A DNA stretch of 20,047 nt, from the NCBI GenBank assembly GCA_964514175.1, contig CAZEPQ010000019.1, positions 1 through 20,047 of the forward strand. Reading direction: 5' to 3'. This DNA comes from HGM13006 sp964514175 (lineage in GTDB: Bacteria; Bacillota; Clostridia; Oscillospirales; Oscillospiraceae). Below are positions 1-6,537 of this stretch, piece by piece. The first letter of the stretch is position 1; each line of letters starts with the position of its first letter. The notes beneath the pieces are model-generated. The model was given only the letters and a program-made list of their open reading frames with translations, was not told where the DNA came from and ran no database searches. Both the position numbers and the translations under genes were made by a program.

Positions 1-594
1 GGAGGCAACCGTAATATCAAAGCCGTCCTCACGGGGCACGCCCTGCATCTTGCCGCCCAGACCGCAGATAATATTGCGGAGCTGGCGGTCGTTCATGTCC
101 ACGCAGCGCTTCCAGGTGATATTCTTCACGTCGATATCCAGGGCATTTCCCTGCTGGATATGGTTGTCGATCATAGCCGCCAGCAGGTTATTGGCAGCGC
201 CGATGGCATGGAAATCACCGGTGAAATGGAGGTTGATATCCTCCATGGGAACAACCTGGGCATAGCCGCCGCCGGCTGCGCCGCCCTTGACGCCGAAAAC
301 AGGACCGAGAGAAGGCTCACGGAGGCAGAGCATGGTATTCTTACCCAGAGCGCACAGCGCGTCAGCAAGACCTACGCTGGTGGTGGTCTTACCCTCGCCT
401 GCGGGAGTGGGGTTGATGGCAGTTACCAGGATCAGCTTGCCTTTTCTGGGGGCAGTTTTAAGCGATGTGATGTCCAGCTTGGCCTTATACTTGCCGTAGT
501 ATTCCAGAAGTTCCTCATCAATGCCGGCTTTCTCGGCGACGGAGGAAATGGGAAGCATCTTTGTGGACTGTGCAATTTCGATATCAGTTTTCAT
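1..594 (-). CDS. fhs: Formate-tetrahydrofolate ligase, N-terminal part
   Basis: The gene starts at 594 and runs off the left edge of the window, so only 198 residues of an enzyme of about 555 are present. The enzyme makes 10-formyl-THF from formate, THF and ATP in the cytoplasm, feeding purine and one-carbon metabolism. The visible part has the family P-loop TPAGEGKTTTSVGL (about residues 63-76), the following LADAL and LREPSLGPVFG segments, and GGAAGGGYAQVVPMEDINLH, all typical of this ligase. The ATG is preceded by TTAGGAGTG at a normal distance. A ZTP riboswitch with a terminator and a sigma-A promoter lie directly upstream, which fits purine-linked control. Family identity is very secure; the C-terminal part cannot be judged. 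Confidence 0.96.
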   Translation of the reverse strand, partial: MKTDIEIAQSTKMLPISSVAEKAGIDEELLEYYGKYKAKLDITSLKTAPRKGKLILVTAINPTPAGEGKTTTSVGLADALCALGKNTMLCLREPSLGPVFGVKGGAAGGGYAQVVPMEDINLHFTGDFHAIGAANNLLAAMIDNHIQQGNALDIDVKNITWKRCVDMNDRQLRNIICGLGGKMQGVPREDGFDITVAS

Positions 595-641
595 GTTTCA
601 ACACTCCTAAATCTAGTTTCCCGGAAATTCGGTTGGGCATG

Positions 642-682
642 AAAAAAGCCCACCTATCCGGACATTCGCCCAGACGGTCGGC
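642..682 (-). terminator. Riboswitch-controlled intrinsic terminator before fhs
   Basis: Reading the minus strand, GCCgACCgTCtGG (682-670) pairs with CCgGAtaGGTgGGC (661-648) and is followed by six T (647-642). The 5' arm is the conserved 3' part of the ZTP aptamer, so ligand binding and termination exclude each other. Confidence 0.85.
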
Positions 683-735
683 ATTCAAAGGGCCATACTC
701 CATGTGGTTATCCACTTCCGTCAGTTGTATGACCA
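642..735 (-). ncRNA. ZTP (pfl) riboswitch upstream of fhs
   Basis: On the minus strand the leader folds as the ZMP/ZTP aptamer. CATAC (about 731-727) pairs with GTATG as P1, enclosing a GTGG-ataa-CCAC hairpin. It is followed by the hallmark 3' domain CCGACCGTCTGGGC (671-684). This RNA class senses the purine intermediate ZMP/ZTP, which builds up when 10-formyl-THF is short, and is known upstream of fhs, glyA, folD and purH. The aptamer begins about 6 nt downstream of the promoter -10 box, and its 3' domain overlaps the terminator stem, which suggests transcriptional control. Assigned by motif and pairing, not by a covariance model. Confidence 0.9.
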
Positions 736-740
736 TGGCT

Positions 741-769
741 AGAATAGCATTTTTCAATAAATTTGTCAA
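741..769 (-). promoter_or_regulatory. Sigma-A promoter of fhs
   Basis: Minus strand: TTGACA (769-764), a 17-bp spacer, then TATTCT (746-741). The consensus -35, ideal spacing and aptamer start just downstream make this a strong call. Confidence 0.85.
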
Positions 770-841
770 GGGATTTTGGGCTTTTCGTTGGTATGTACAA
801 ATATTTGGATTTCGTATGCCGGATTTATCCTCACTTAAATT

Positions 842-881
842 AACAGAGCAAATACGCGCCCCTGTGCGTACTTGCTCTGTT
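842..881 (-). terminator. Hairpin terminator after the SDR/NTF2 pair
   Basis: AACAGAGCAA (842-851) pairs with TTGCTCTGTT (872-881), extended by TACGC/GCGTA with one mismatch and an 8-nt loop. It lies 16 bp past the stop of the NTF2-like gene. The T-tract on the minus side is weak (TAATTTAAG), so termination is likely but not certain. Confidence 0.6.
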
Positions 882-896
882 GTTTGTTATAAGATA

Positions 897-1223
897 TTAT
901 GCGGGTCTTACTGTCAATTCCTCGATCAGACCATCGGCAGTATACTTTTCAATGGTGGCCCGTGCGTAGAGATATGTATTTCCATAGGACACCAGGAAGT
1001 TAGCGGAATCCTCACTTTCAATGACCGGGTCGGAGATGGACAGGATTCGGAAGGTAAACTTATTATGGAAGAACATCTCGATGGCAGTTCTTCCGTAGAC
1101 GTGGTAATTATCACGATTTGCGCCAATGGGGCAATAGTCGAAATAACGGCACTTGGGTGCAAAGCACTCCGCAAGAGCCTTATAATCGCCCTTTTCCATG
1201 GCTTCAATATATTTTCTGATCAT
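897..1223 (-). CDS. NTF2-like (SnoaL-type) small protein
   Basis: A 108-residue soluble protein with the size and pattern of the NTF2/SnoaL alpha+beta-barrel fold: N-terminal helices MIRKYIEAMEKGDYKALAECFAP cut by an aromatic stretch (YFDYCPIG), then alternating strands to the C-terminus. The fold includes ketosteroid isomerase, the bile-acid dehydratase BaiE, polyketide cyclases and many non-catalytic proteins, so substrate cannot be read from this sequence. A strong AAGGAGGT site sits 6 nt before the ATG, overlapping the stop region of the upstream dehydrogenase gene (12-bp gap), so the two are co-transcribed. A shared pathway, possibly on a steroid-like or other cyclic ketone substrate, is inference. 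Confidence 0.7.
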   Translation of the reverse strand: MIRKYIEAMEKGDYKALAECFAPKCRYFDYCPIGANRDNYHVYGRTAIEMFFHNKFTFRILSISDPVIESEDSANFLVSYGNTYLYARATIEKYTADGLIEELTVRPA

Positions 1224-1235
1224 ATCCGCACCTCC

Positions 1236-2018
1236 TTAATAGACCTTTTCCGTGTTCAGCAGAGCGTCAGTGCCGCCATCGCAGAACAGGATGATGCCAT
1301 TGACGCCGCCGGCCTGGGGAGAAACCAGGAATACGATGGAGTTGGCGATATCCGCAGGATCCATCAGCTTATCCTCCCCATACATGGTGGGAATAGGCAG
1401 AGCCAGAACCGCCACACGCTCGTAGAGAGACAGCTTTGCGGTCATGGCAGTTTCCACATTGCCGGGTGCAATGGCGTTGATACGAACGCCATGAGCCGCC
1501 CAGTCGGCGGAAACGCGACGCATCCAGCGAGCCAAAGCATACTTGGTGGCAACATACATGGCGTGAGCGTCCTTCTGATTGTCCAGTTTCTCCATAAGGG
1601 CCAGTACACGAGGCTCATCCATCTGGTTATTCAACAGGTTTACCACGTCCATACGGGCAGCACCCTGGGAAATGGTGTTGGATACCACCACAACACAGGC
1701 GCCACGACGCTTCTCCAGCAGGTCGAAGACGCCCTCTGCCAGACGAACCGCGCCAAAATAATTGAGGGAAATGATCAGCTTCAGGTTACCGCAGGAATTA
1801 GACACACCGGCACAGCAGACCAGTCCGTCCAGACCATCGGGGCTGATCCGATGCAGCTCATCCATTACATGCTGGCGTCCGTCATCCGTGGCAAGGTTTG
1901 CGGTGATATCACCGTTGTTCAGGTCGATATTATAGACCGTATGCCCCTGCTGCTTCAAAAATTCCACCGTTTTGGCTCCGATGCCGCTGGAACCGCCGGT
2001 GACTGCGTAAATTCCCAT
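1236..2018 (-). CDS. Short-chain dehydrogenase, 3-alpha-hydroxysteroid dehydrogenase-like
   Basis: A 260-residue classical SDR that uses NAD(P)(H) to oxidise an alcohol or reduce a ketone in the cytosol. The cofactor motif TGGSSGIG is at residues 7-14, the CCAG variant of NNAG at 68-71, Asn86 in SLNYFGA, Ser113, and the catalytic YVATK at Tyr155-Lys159. Asp32 (NIDLNNG) after the second strand points to NAD(H). The overall pattern (short N-terminus, IDL..GDITANLAT, DGLVCCAG, NYFGA, INAIAPGNVET, CDGGTDA) recalls the Comamonas 3-alpha-hydroxysteroid dehydrogenase/carbonyl reductase, whose Tyr155 and Lys159 are at the same positions from memory. Substrate remains unproven. The start has AAAGGAG at good spacing. 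It is first in an operon with the NTF2-like gene and lies behind a 39-bp palindrome. Confidence 0.85.
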   Translation of the reverse strand: MGIYAVTGGSSGIGAKTVEFLKQQGHTVYNIDLNNGDITANLATDDGRQHVMDELHRISPDGLDGLVCCAGVSNSCGNLKLIISLNYFGAVRLAEGVFDLLEKRRGACVVVVSNTISQGAARMDVVNLLNNQMDEPRVLALMEKLDNQKDAHAMYVATKYALARWMRRVSADWAAHGVRINAIAPGNVETAMTAKLSLYERVAVLALPIPTMYGEDKLMDPADIANSIVFLVSPQAGGVNGIILFCDGGTDALLNTEKVY

Positions 2019-2066
2019 GTCAACACTCCTTTTGCGTTTCTTTCTGAAATTATTTTAGCAAATCAT

Positions 2067-2105
2067 CCTGATTCTATCGGTGATTTTATCACAGATAGAA
2101 TCAGG
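2067..2105. promoter_or_regulatory. 39-bp near-perfect palindrome between divergent genes
   Basis: CCTGATTCTATC (2067-2078) is repeated inverted as GATAGAATCAGG (2094-2105). Inside it GTGAT (2080-2084) pairs with ATCAC (2088-2092) around a TTT centre, with a single mismatch (2079/2093). No T-tract follows on either strand, so it is not an ordinary terminator. On the minus strand a weak TTACAT-18-TAAAAT promoter for the dehydrogenase would overlap it. An operator for a dimeric repressor, or an mRNA 5' hairpin, are both possible; no regulator gene is adjacent. Confidence 0.55.
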
Positions 2106-2179
2106 AATGTAAGCACCATTTTTGGTACACATCTTAATTTATACTTGAGACAAGGAATAAACCTCAAGGAGGAAATAAC

Positions 2180-2392
2180 ATGCGTACCGACAACAACATT
2201 TACATCAGCGATCTTTTATCCGTCCCCATGCCCAAGAGAGCCAACTCCCACGAAGATTACCTCCGCCGCATCTGCGTCCGCAGAATCATTTGGGGCCTTC
2301 TCCCCTACATTGGTCAGGTGCTGCTGGCCATCACCACCCTGGGTGTGACCACCGCAGGCATATTGGCCCTGACGCTGGGCCTGGGAGGTTAA
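2180..2392 (+). CDS. Small membrane protein of unknown function (70 aa)
   Basis: I do not recognise this protein. A textbook AAGGAGGAAATAAC ribosome site stands directly before the ATG, which is the main reason to call it real. Residues 1-34 are polar with a basic patch (RRICVRR), and residues 36-68 form one long hydrophobic Gly/Thr/Leu-rich segment ending GLGG, so a single-pass or hairpin membrane protein with a cytoplasmic basic N-terminus is likely. It is divergent from the dehydrogenase operon across the 39-bp palindrome. Its stop shares the sequence TTAA with the stop of the convergent fusion gene. Possible roles are a small regulatory membrane peptide or toxin-like peptide; nothing in the sequence decides this. 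Confidence 0.65.
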   Translation: MRTDNNIYISDLLSVPMPKRANSHEDYLRRICVRRIIWGLLPYIGQVLLAITTLGVTTAGILALTLGLGG

Positions 2393-4194
2393 AAGACTTG
2401 GGTGGTCAAATAATCCTCAATCTCTTCCGGGCGGCGAAGCATGGTAATTTCGCCCCCTATGCTGCGGAGATATTCTCCGCAGCGAAGCCGTCCGCCGTAC
2501 TGATAGCCCATGGAATGTCCGTGGGCACCGGCATCGTGGATCACCAGAATATCCCCCACCTCCAGGGGCGGCAGCATCCGATTCTCCGCAAATTTATCCG
2601 TGTTTTCGCAAACAGCACCCACAATGTCCCATTTTTCACGAGTTTGGGCTCCTTCTTTTCCCGCCACAGAAGCGTGGTGGTAGGCGCCGTACATCATGGG
2701 TCGCATCAGGTCCGAAGCGGAAGCGTCCACCCCGGCAAAGTTTCGCCCAGTCTTCTTAATATGACACACTTCGGTCACCAGAACACCGGCAGGGCCAGTT
2801 ATGAAGCGCCCAAGCTCTGTATAAAGCCGCAGATTCGGAAGGATGCCTCCGGTGCGCTTTTCCCGGAATATTGCCTCTACCGCCTGCCCTAAGGCCACAA
2901 TATCCGGCTTGCTGTCCTCCGGGGTGTAGGCAATGCCGATGCCACCGGAAATGTTGACATATTCTACGGGAAGAATCTTTTCCACTTCCGCAGCCAGCTC
3001 CAACAGCATTTCTGTCAGCTTGGGGTAATAGGCCGTATTCAGGGTATTTCCGGAAAGGTATCCGTGAAGTCCCACGGCTTTGACACCCTTTTCCTTCAGC
3101 CGGGCAGCAGTTTCCTTTACCTGCTGAGGATTCAGGCCAAACTTTACTCCCTCAGTCTTGACTTCCTTACCGCCAAAGCGGAAGATGCCCTCCGGGGTAA
3201 CACGCATGCCCACGGTATCATGGAGCAGGCCATATTTTTCAAAGTCTGGGAGCAGATCAGCACCGTCCAGAATAACTTGGCAGCCAACCTCAGAAGCCTT
3301 TTTCAGATCTTCCGCCCTGGGATAGTTGGGCAGAAACAGGATTTCCTCCGGCGCAAACCCGCAGCGGCTGCACAATTCTAGCTCTGCTGCCGAGGAACAG
3401 ACCACGCCCTGCCCTTTTTCCCGCAGCAACTTCAAAATTCCGGCTGTGGGAGTTGCCTTCACCGGAAAAAACTGCTTATGGCCGGGATTCCAGGAAAATG
3501 CCTGCCGAATCTCCCCTGCCGCTGCTTCGATGGCTGCCTGATCGTACAGGTAGAAGGGCGTGGGATTCTTTTCACAAAGCTCTTTTAGTTCCTGCCCTGA
3601 GACAAAGGTTTTGTCCTTTTCCGCCGGGTCAACAGGGGCCACTGGCAGATTCATATAATACTTTACCTTGTTTTTCAGAACCACCCTACGGATATACCTG
3701 AGGGTTTCCTTCTCCCCTTTTTCCGCCAGCATAGTCAATATTTCTACCACCTGTGCCCTTGTCTGAGGATGCATCAGTGTGGAATCACGGCTATGTTCCA
3801 GATAGTCCAGAGCATCCCGTTCCGTATAGGCCTTGCCATGGTATACCCGACAGGCAGCGATTCGGTCCAGACACAGCTCCACCATGTATTTTGTGGGCAT
3901 AGGTTGCCCCACCATGTCCATGGTTTTGATGCCGTAATCCGTCCAGTATTCCAGGTGATGCCGGTTCCGCCCCTTGTGGTGCATCCATGCGGTGGAATAG
4001 CCCAGTTCCTCGCGCTCTGCGGCATTGGGACTTCGGGTGCCGGAATAGTATTTCGCCCCCACCAGAAACTCTGTAGGAGAATATTTGCTCATATCGTGCA
4101 TAAGTCCCTGCCGAATGAGCCCTACCCGGAAGCAGTAGCCCATCACCAACAGCTTATGATGGGTGATGGTTTTAAAATGGCCAATAAAATCCAT
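2389..4194 (-). CDS. DUF5662 / diaminopimelate decarboxylase-like PLP enzyme fusion
   Basis: A 601-residue two-domain protein. Residues 1 to about 165 match DUF5662, an alpha-helical family with HDMSK (33-37) and HHKGRNRHH (72-80), reminiscent of metal-binding HD-type helices. Residues about 208-601 are a fold-III PLP decarboxylase of the LysA family: Schiff-base Lys246 in FFPVKAT, phosphate-binding NISGGIG (414-420), ELGR (460-463), RPMMYGAYHH (498-507), and CENTD with Cys529. The usual GAYG...NYN end is altered to GAHGHSMGYQYGG, so the substrate may not be meso-diaminopimelate. I place the start at 4194 rather than the ATG at 4215, because AAGGAGG lies 6 nt before 4194. The gene has its own promoter. 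Whether both domains act on one pathway is unknown. Confidence 0.85.
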   Translation of the reverse strand: MDFIGHFKTITHHKLLVMGYCFRVGLIRQGLMHDMSKYSPTEFLVGAKYYSGTRSPNAAEREELGYSTAWMHHKGRNRHHLEYWTDYGIKTMDMVGQPMPTKYMVELCLDRIAACRVYHGKAYTERDALDYLEHSRDSTLMHPQTRAQVVEILTMLAEKGEKETLRYIRRVVLKNKVKYYMNLPVAPVDPAEKDKTFVSGQELKELCEKNPTPFYLYDQAAIEAAAGEIRQAFSWNPGHKQFFPVKATPTAGILKLLREKGQGVVCSSAAELELCSRCGFAPEEILFLPNYPRAEDLKKASEVGCQVILDGADLLPDFEKYGLLHDTVGMRVTPEGIFRFGGKEVKTEGVKFGLNPQQVKETAARLKEKGVKAVGLHGYLSGNTLNTAYYPKLTEMLLELAAEVEKILPVEYVNISGGIGIAYTPEDSKPDIVALGQAVEAIFREKRTGGILPNLRLYTELGRFITGPAGVLVTEVCHIKKTGRNFAGVDASASDLMRPMMYGAYHHASVAGKEGAQTREKWDIVGAVCENTDKFAENRMLPPLEVGDILVIHDAGAHGHSMGYQYGGRLRCGEYLRSIGGEITMLRRPEEIEDYLTTQVF

Positions 4195-4219
4195 AGGGAA
4201 CCTCCTTGCTTTCATTCCT

Positions 4220-4248
4220 AGTATACAGCGTCAGGCTTGTTCCCGCAA
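4220..4248 (-). promoter_or_regulatory. Probable sigma-A promoter of the DUF5662-PLP gene
   Basis: Minus strand: TTGCGG (4248-4243), a 17-bp spacer, TATACT (4225-4220). The -10 is near consensus and the -35 is half-matched. The ATG lies 25 bp downstream of the -10. Confidence 0.55.
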
Positions 4249-4272
4249 GCAAATCTTTACAGATATATCAAT

Positions 4273-4300
4273 GCCCGCTGCCAAACGTACGGCAGCGGGC
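4273..4300 (-). terminator. GC-rich hairpin after lgt
   Basis: GCCCGCTGCC (4273-4282) and GGCAGCGGGC (4291-4300) form a perfect 10-bp stem with an 8-nt loop, 6 bp past the lgt stop. Only ATTGATAT follows on the minus strand, so this is a hairpin without a good T-tract. It probably ends or stabilises the ymfF-ymfH-lgt transcript. Confidence 0.55.
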
Positions 4301-4306
4301 AAAATA

Positions 4307-5248
4307 TTATTCTTCTGCTTCTGATTCCTGAACAGGTTCTTCAGCTTCCTCAGTTGTTTCGACTTCCGCAGAATCCTGTTCTTCCATTTCTTCCATTTCT
4401 TCCACTTCGGCAGCCTGGTTTTTCACCGCATGGACATAAAGCTCCTCAGGATCGTGCTCCTTGAACACAGCATGATAAAACAGAAATACCACCGCAAACA
4501 GGACGCAGCAGCCTGCCACCAACTGGCTCACCCGAAGATTTGTGCCCATAAAGTACAGGCTGTCGGTACGAAGTCCCTCAATAAAGAGCCGCCCAAGGCC
4601 GTACCAGCCGATATACATGACGAAAATCTGACCATCATATTTGCGCTTCTTGGATACAAAATGCAGGATCAGAAGTCCCAGCGCATTCCACAGAGATTCG
4701 TACAGGAAGGTGGGATGGTAGTAGGTCACAACACCATTGGCATCTGTCAGCCCCATACGAAGGAAGCTGTCAGTAATGCCGCCATGGGCCTCCCGATTGA
4801 TGAAGTTCCCCCAGCGACCAATACTCTGTCCGATCATCAACCCCAGACCGCCAATATCCAGCAAAGCGCCGGTGCTGATCTTTTTCACTTTGGTATAAAT
4901 GGTCAGTCCAAGAGCCGCGCCGATGATGCCGCCGTAGATTGCGATACCACCTTCCCATATGTAGAGGACCCGGATGGGGTCATCCTTATACAAATCCCAG
5001 GAGAAAATGCAGTAATACGCTCTGGCACAGATGACTGCCAGGGGCACCGCGCAGATCAGCATATCAATGATATTATCCTGAGTCAGACCGAACTGATCCG
5101 CCCGCCGCAGGGCATAACAAACCGCCAGCAGGAAACCCACAGCAATGATGATGCCATACCAATAGATCCCCTTCTGCCCAATGTAGAAGGCCACTCTGTC
5201 AGGATTGAAGCTCAAGCCCAAAGAGGGAAACGAGATTTCACCGTACAT
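4307..5248 (-). CDS. lgt: Prolipoprotein diacylglyceryl transferase
   Basis: A 313-residue integral membrane enzyme that moves diacylglycerol from phosphatidylglycerol to the lipobox cysteine of prolipoproteins. The Lgt signature IGRWGNFINREAHG is clear, as are the conserved YHPTFLYES and the GLGRLFIEGLRTDSL region, and there are about seven hydrophobic segments. The C-terminus carries a tail of about 35 residues that is nearly all Glu with Asp, Thr and Val; this is an addition to the usual enzyme. I use the ATG at 5248, because the GTG at 5257 lies inside the AAAAAGGAGT ribosome site. The ATG shares its A with the TGA of ymfH (TGATG), so translation is coupled. A potential substrate is the lipoprotein at 17436-17888. 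Confidence 0.95.
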   Translation of the reverse strand: MYGEISFPSLGLSFNPDRVAFYIGQKGIYWYGIIIAVGFLLAVCYALRRADQFGLTQDNIIDMLICAVPLAVICARAYYCIFSWDLYKDDPIRVLYIWEGGIAIYGGIIGAALGLTIYTKVKKISTGALLDIGGLGLMIGQSIGRWGNFINREAHGGITDSFLRMGLTDANGVVTYYHPTFLYESLWNALGLLILHFVSKKRKYDGQIFVMYIGWYGLGRLFIEGLRTDSLYFMGTNLRVSQLVAGCCVLFAVVFLFYHAVFKEHDPEELYVHAVKNQAAEVEEMEEMEEQDSAEVETTEEAEEPVQESEAEE

Positions 5249-6537
5249 CAGGAACACTCCTTTTTGCTAGATTTCGGCAGGATCACAGACAGTACCGCCA
5301 TTTCGGGAACGATCTGCTGCTCCAGCATATTTTTTACGTCCTCAGAGGTGATCTCGTCGTAGAGCTCCGGGAACGCAAAATAGTTATATCCGTCAAAATC
5401 CGCCATAGCCATCCGGTAGCAAAGGCCGTCAAAGGAATCAAGTCCCCGGATGCGGCGGCCCAGGCTGGATTTCTTCAGCCGACGGAACAGATCTTCGTCC
5501 ACGCCCTCCCGGACAATGCGATCTGCCTCTGCCACGAGCTCATTGAGCACCGCCCCAGGATCGTTGCTGTCACCGCTCATGCTCATGGTAGCAAGGCCCT
5601 TGATGCTGCCGTAGCCCACAGAGAAGCCGGAGTCAATGAGCCCTTCCTCATAGAGCTTCATATAAAGCGCTGAGGATTCGCCGCAAAGGACCTCTGCAGC
5701 CAGATCACCAATGACCTCCTGACGAAAGCGTTCCGGACCCTTGGGGATCTCCGGACATTTGAACGCAATGGAGAACATGGGCATGGAAACCTCCATCTCC
5801 TGGGAAATATATCGCATCTTTGGATAGGTTGGCTCCACATCTCCGTAATCCCGGTCAGAAGCGCCTCCCGGCTCCTTGGGCAGAATTTCAAGGGCGATAT
5901 TTTTTACCGTCTCCATCTCCACATCCCCGGTAACACACAGGGCCATATTGGAAGGATCGTAGAAGGCCCGATGGCAATCGGTCAGCGTCTGGGCTGTGAT
6001 ATCCTGAATACTCTCCACCGTACCCGCAATGGGCACAGAAATAGGATGATTATGATACATTGCGGAGAACAAATTCTCGTCCACACAGGAACCGGGATTG
6101 TCCTCGTACATTTTAATCTCCTGGGCAATGATGCCACGCTCCTTCTCCACACTCTCCTGGGTGAAATACCCCTGGGAGACGAAGGTAAGAAGGGTCCTCA
6201 GATTATCTTCAAAATCAGAGGTACAGGAGAAATAATATGCGGTCATATTATAGCTGGTGAAGGCGTTGGGGCTGGCACCGGTGGCAGACATCTTTTGCAG
6301 TGCGTTGCCGTCGGGCATATCAAACATCTTATGCTCCAGGTAATGCGCCACACCGTCTGGAGAAACATAAGGCTTTCCATCCAGCACAAATTTGGTGTCA
6401 ATGGAACCGTAATCCGTGGCGAAAAAGGCGTACATCTTAGAAAACCCCTGCTTGGGCGCCAGGTAGATCCGTAGCCCGTTGGGTAGCTGCTCCTGATAAA
6501 TGGTCTGTCCCAGTCGGGGAAAAATCAATTCTTTCAT
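5248..6537 (-). CDS. ymfH: M16 family peptidase YmfH-like
   Basis: A 429-residue pitrilysin/insulinase-family protein with the inverted zinc motif HYLEH at residues 65-69 and the third ligand likely Glu145 in EIKMYEDNP. The rest follows the family: SPNAFTSYNMTAYYF substrate-strand region, PISVPIAGTVESI, and a C-terminal degenerate half. In Bacillus, YmfF and YmfH are encoded side by side and have been tied to 5-aminopentanol modification of EF-P; transfer of that role here is inference. The ATG overlaps the ymfF TGA (ATGA, 4 nt) and the stop overlaps the lgt start by 1 nt, so three proteins are made from one coupled mRNA. This is the catalytically competent member of the pair. Confidence 0.9.
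   Translation of the reverse strand: MKELIFPRLGQTIYQEQLPNGLRIYLAPKQGFSKMYAFFATDYGSIDTKFVLDGKPYVSPDGVAHYLEHKMFDMPDGNALQKMSATGASPNAFTSYNMTAYYFSCTSDFEDNLRTLLTFVSQGYFTQESVEKERGIIAQEIKMYEDNPGSCVDENLFSAMYHNHPISVPIAGTVESIQDITAQTLTDCHRAFYDPSNMALCVTGDVEMETVKNIALEILPKEPGGASDRDYGDVEPTYPKMRYISQEMEVSMPMFSIAFKCPEIPKGPERFRQEVIGDLAAEVLCGESSALYMKLYEEGLIDSGFSVGYGSIKGLATMSMSGDSNDPGAVLNELVAEADRIVREGVDEDLFRRLKKSSLGRRIRGLDSFDGLCYRMAMADFDGYNYFAFPELYDEITSEDVKNMLEQQIVPEMAVLSVILPKSSKKECS

Noticed and set aside
584..769. Possible 61-residue gene on the minus strand upstream of fhs
   Set aside because: It covers the ZTP riboswitch and terminator exactly and has no ribosome site; the RNA explains the conservation.
561..2348. 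Long open frame on the plus strand (595 codons)
   Set aside because: It runs antisense through the riboswitch, the NTF2-like gene and the SDR gene, has no ribosome site and no recognisable domain, and the minus-strand genes explain the region.
5248..5257. Alternative lgt start at GTG 5257
   Set aside because: This codon lies inside the ribosome site; the ATG at 5248 has the right spacing.
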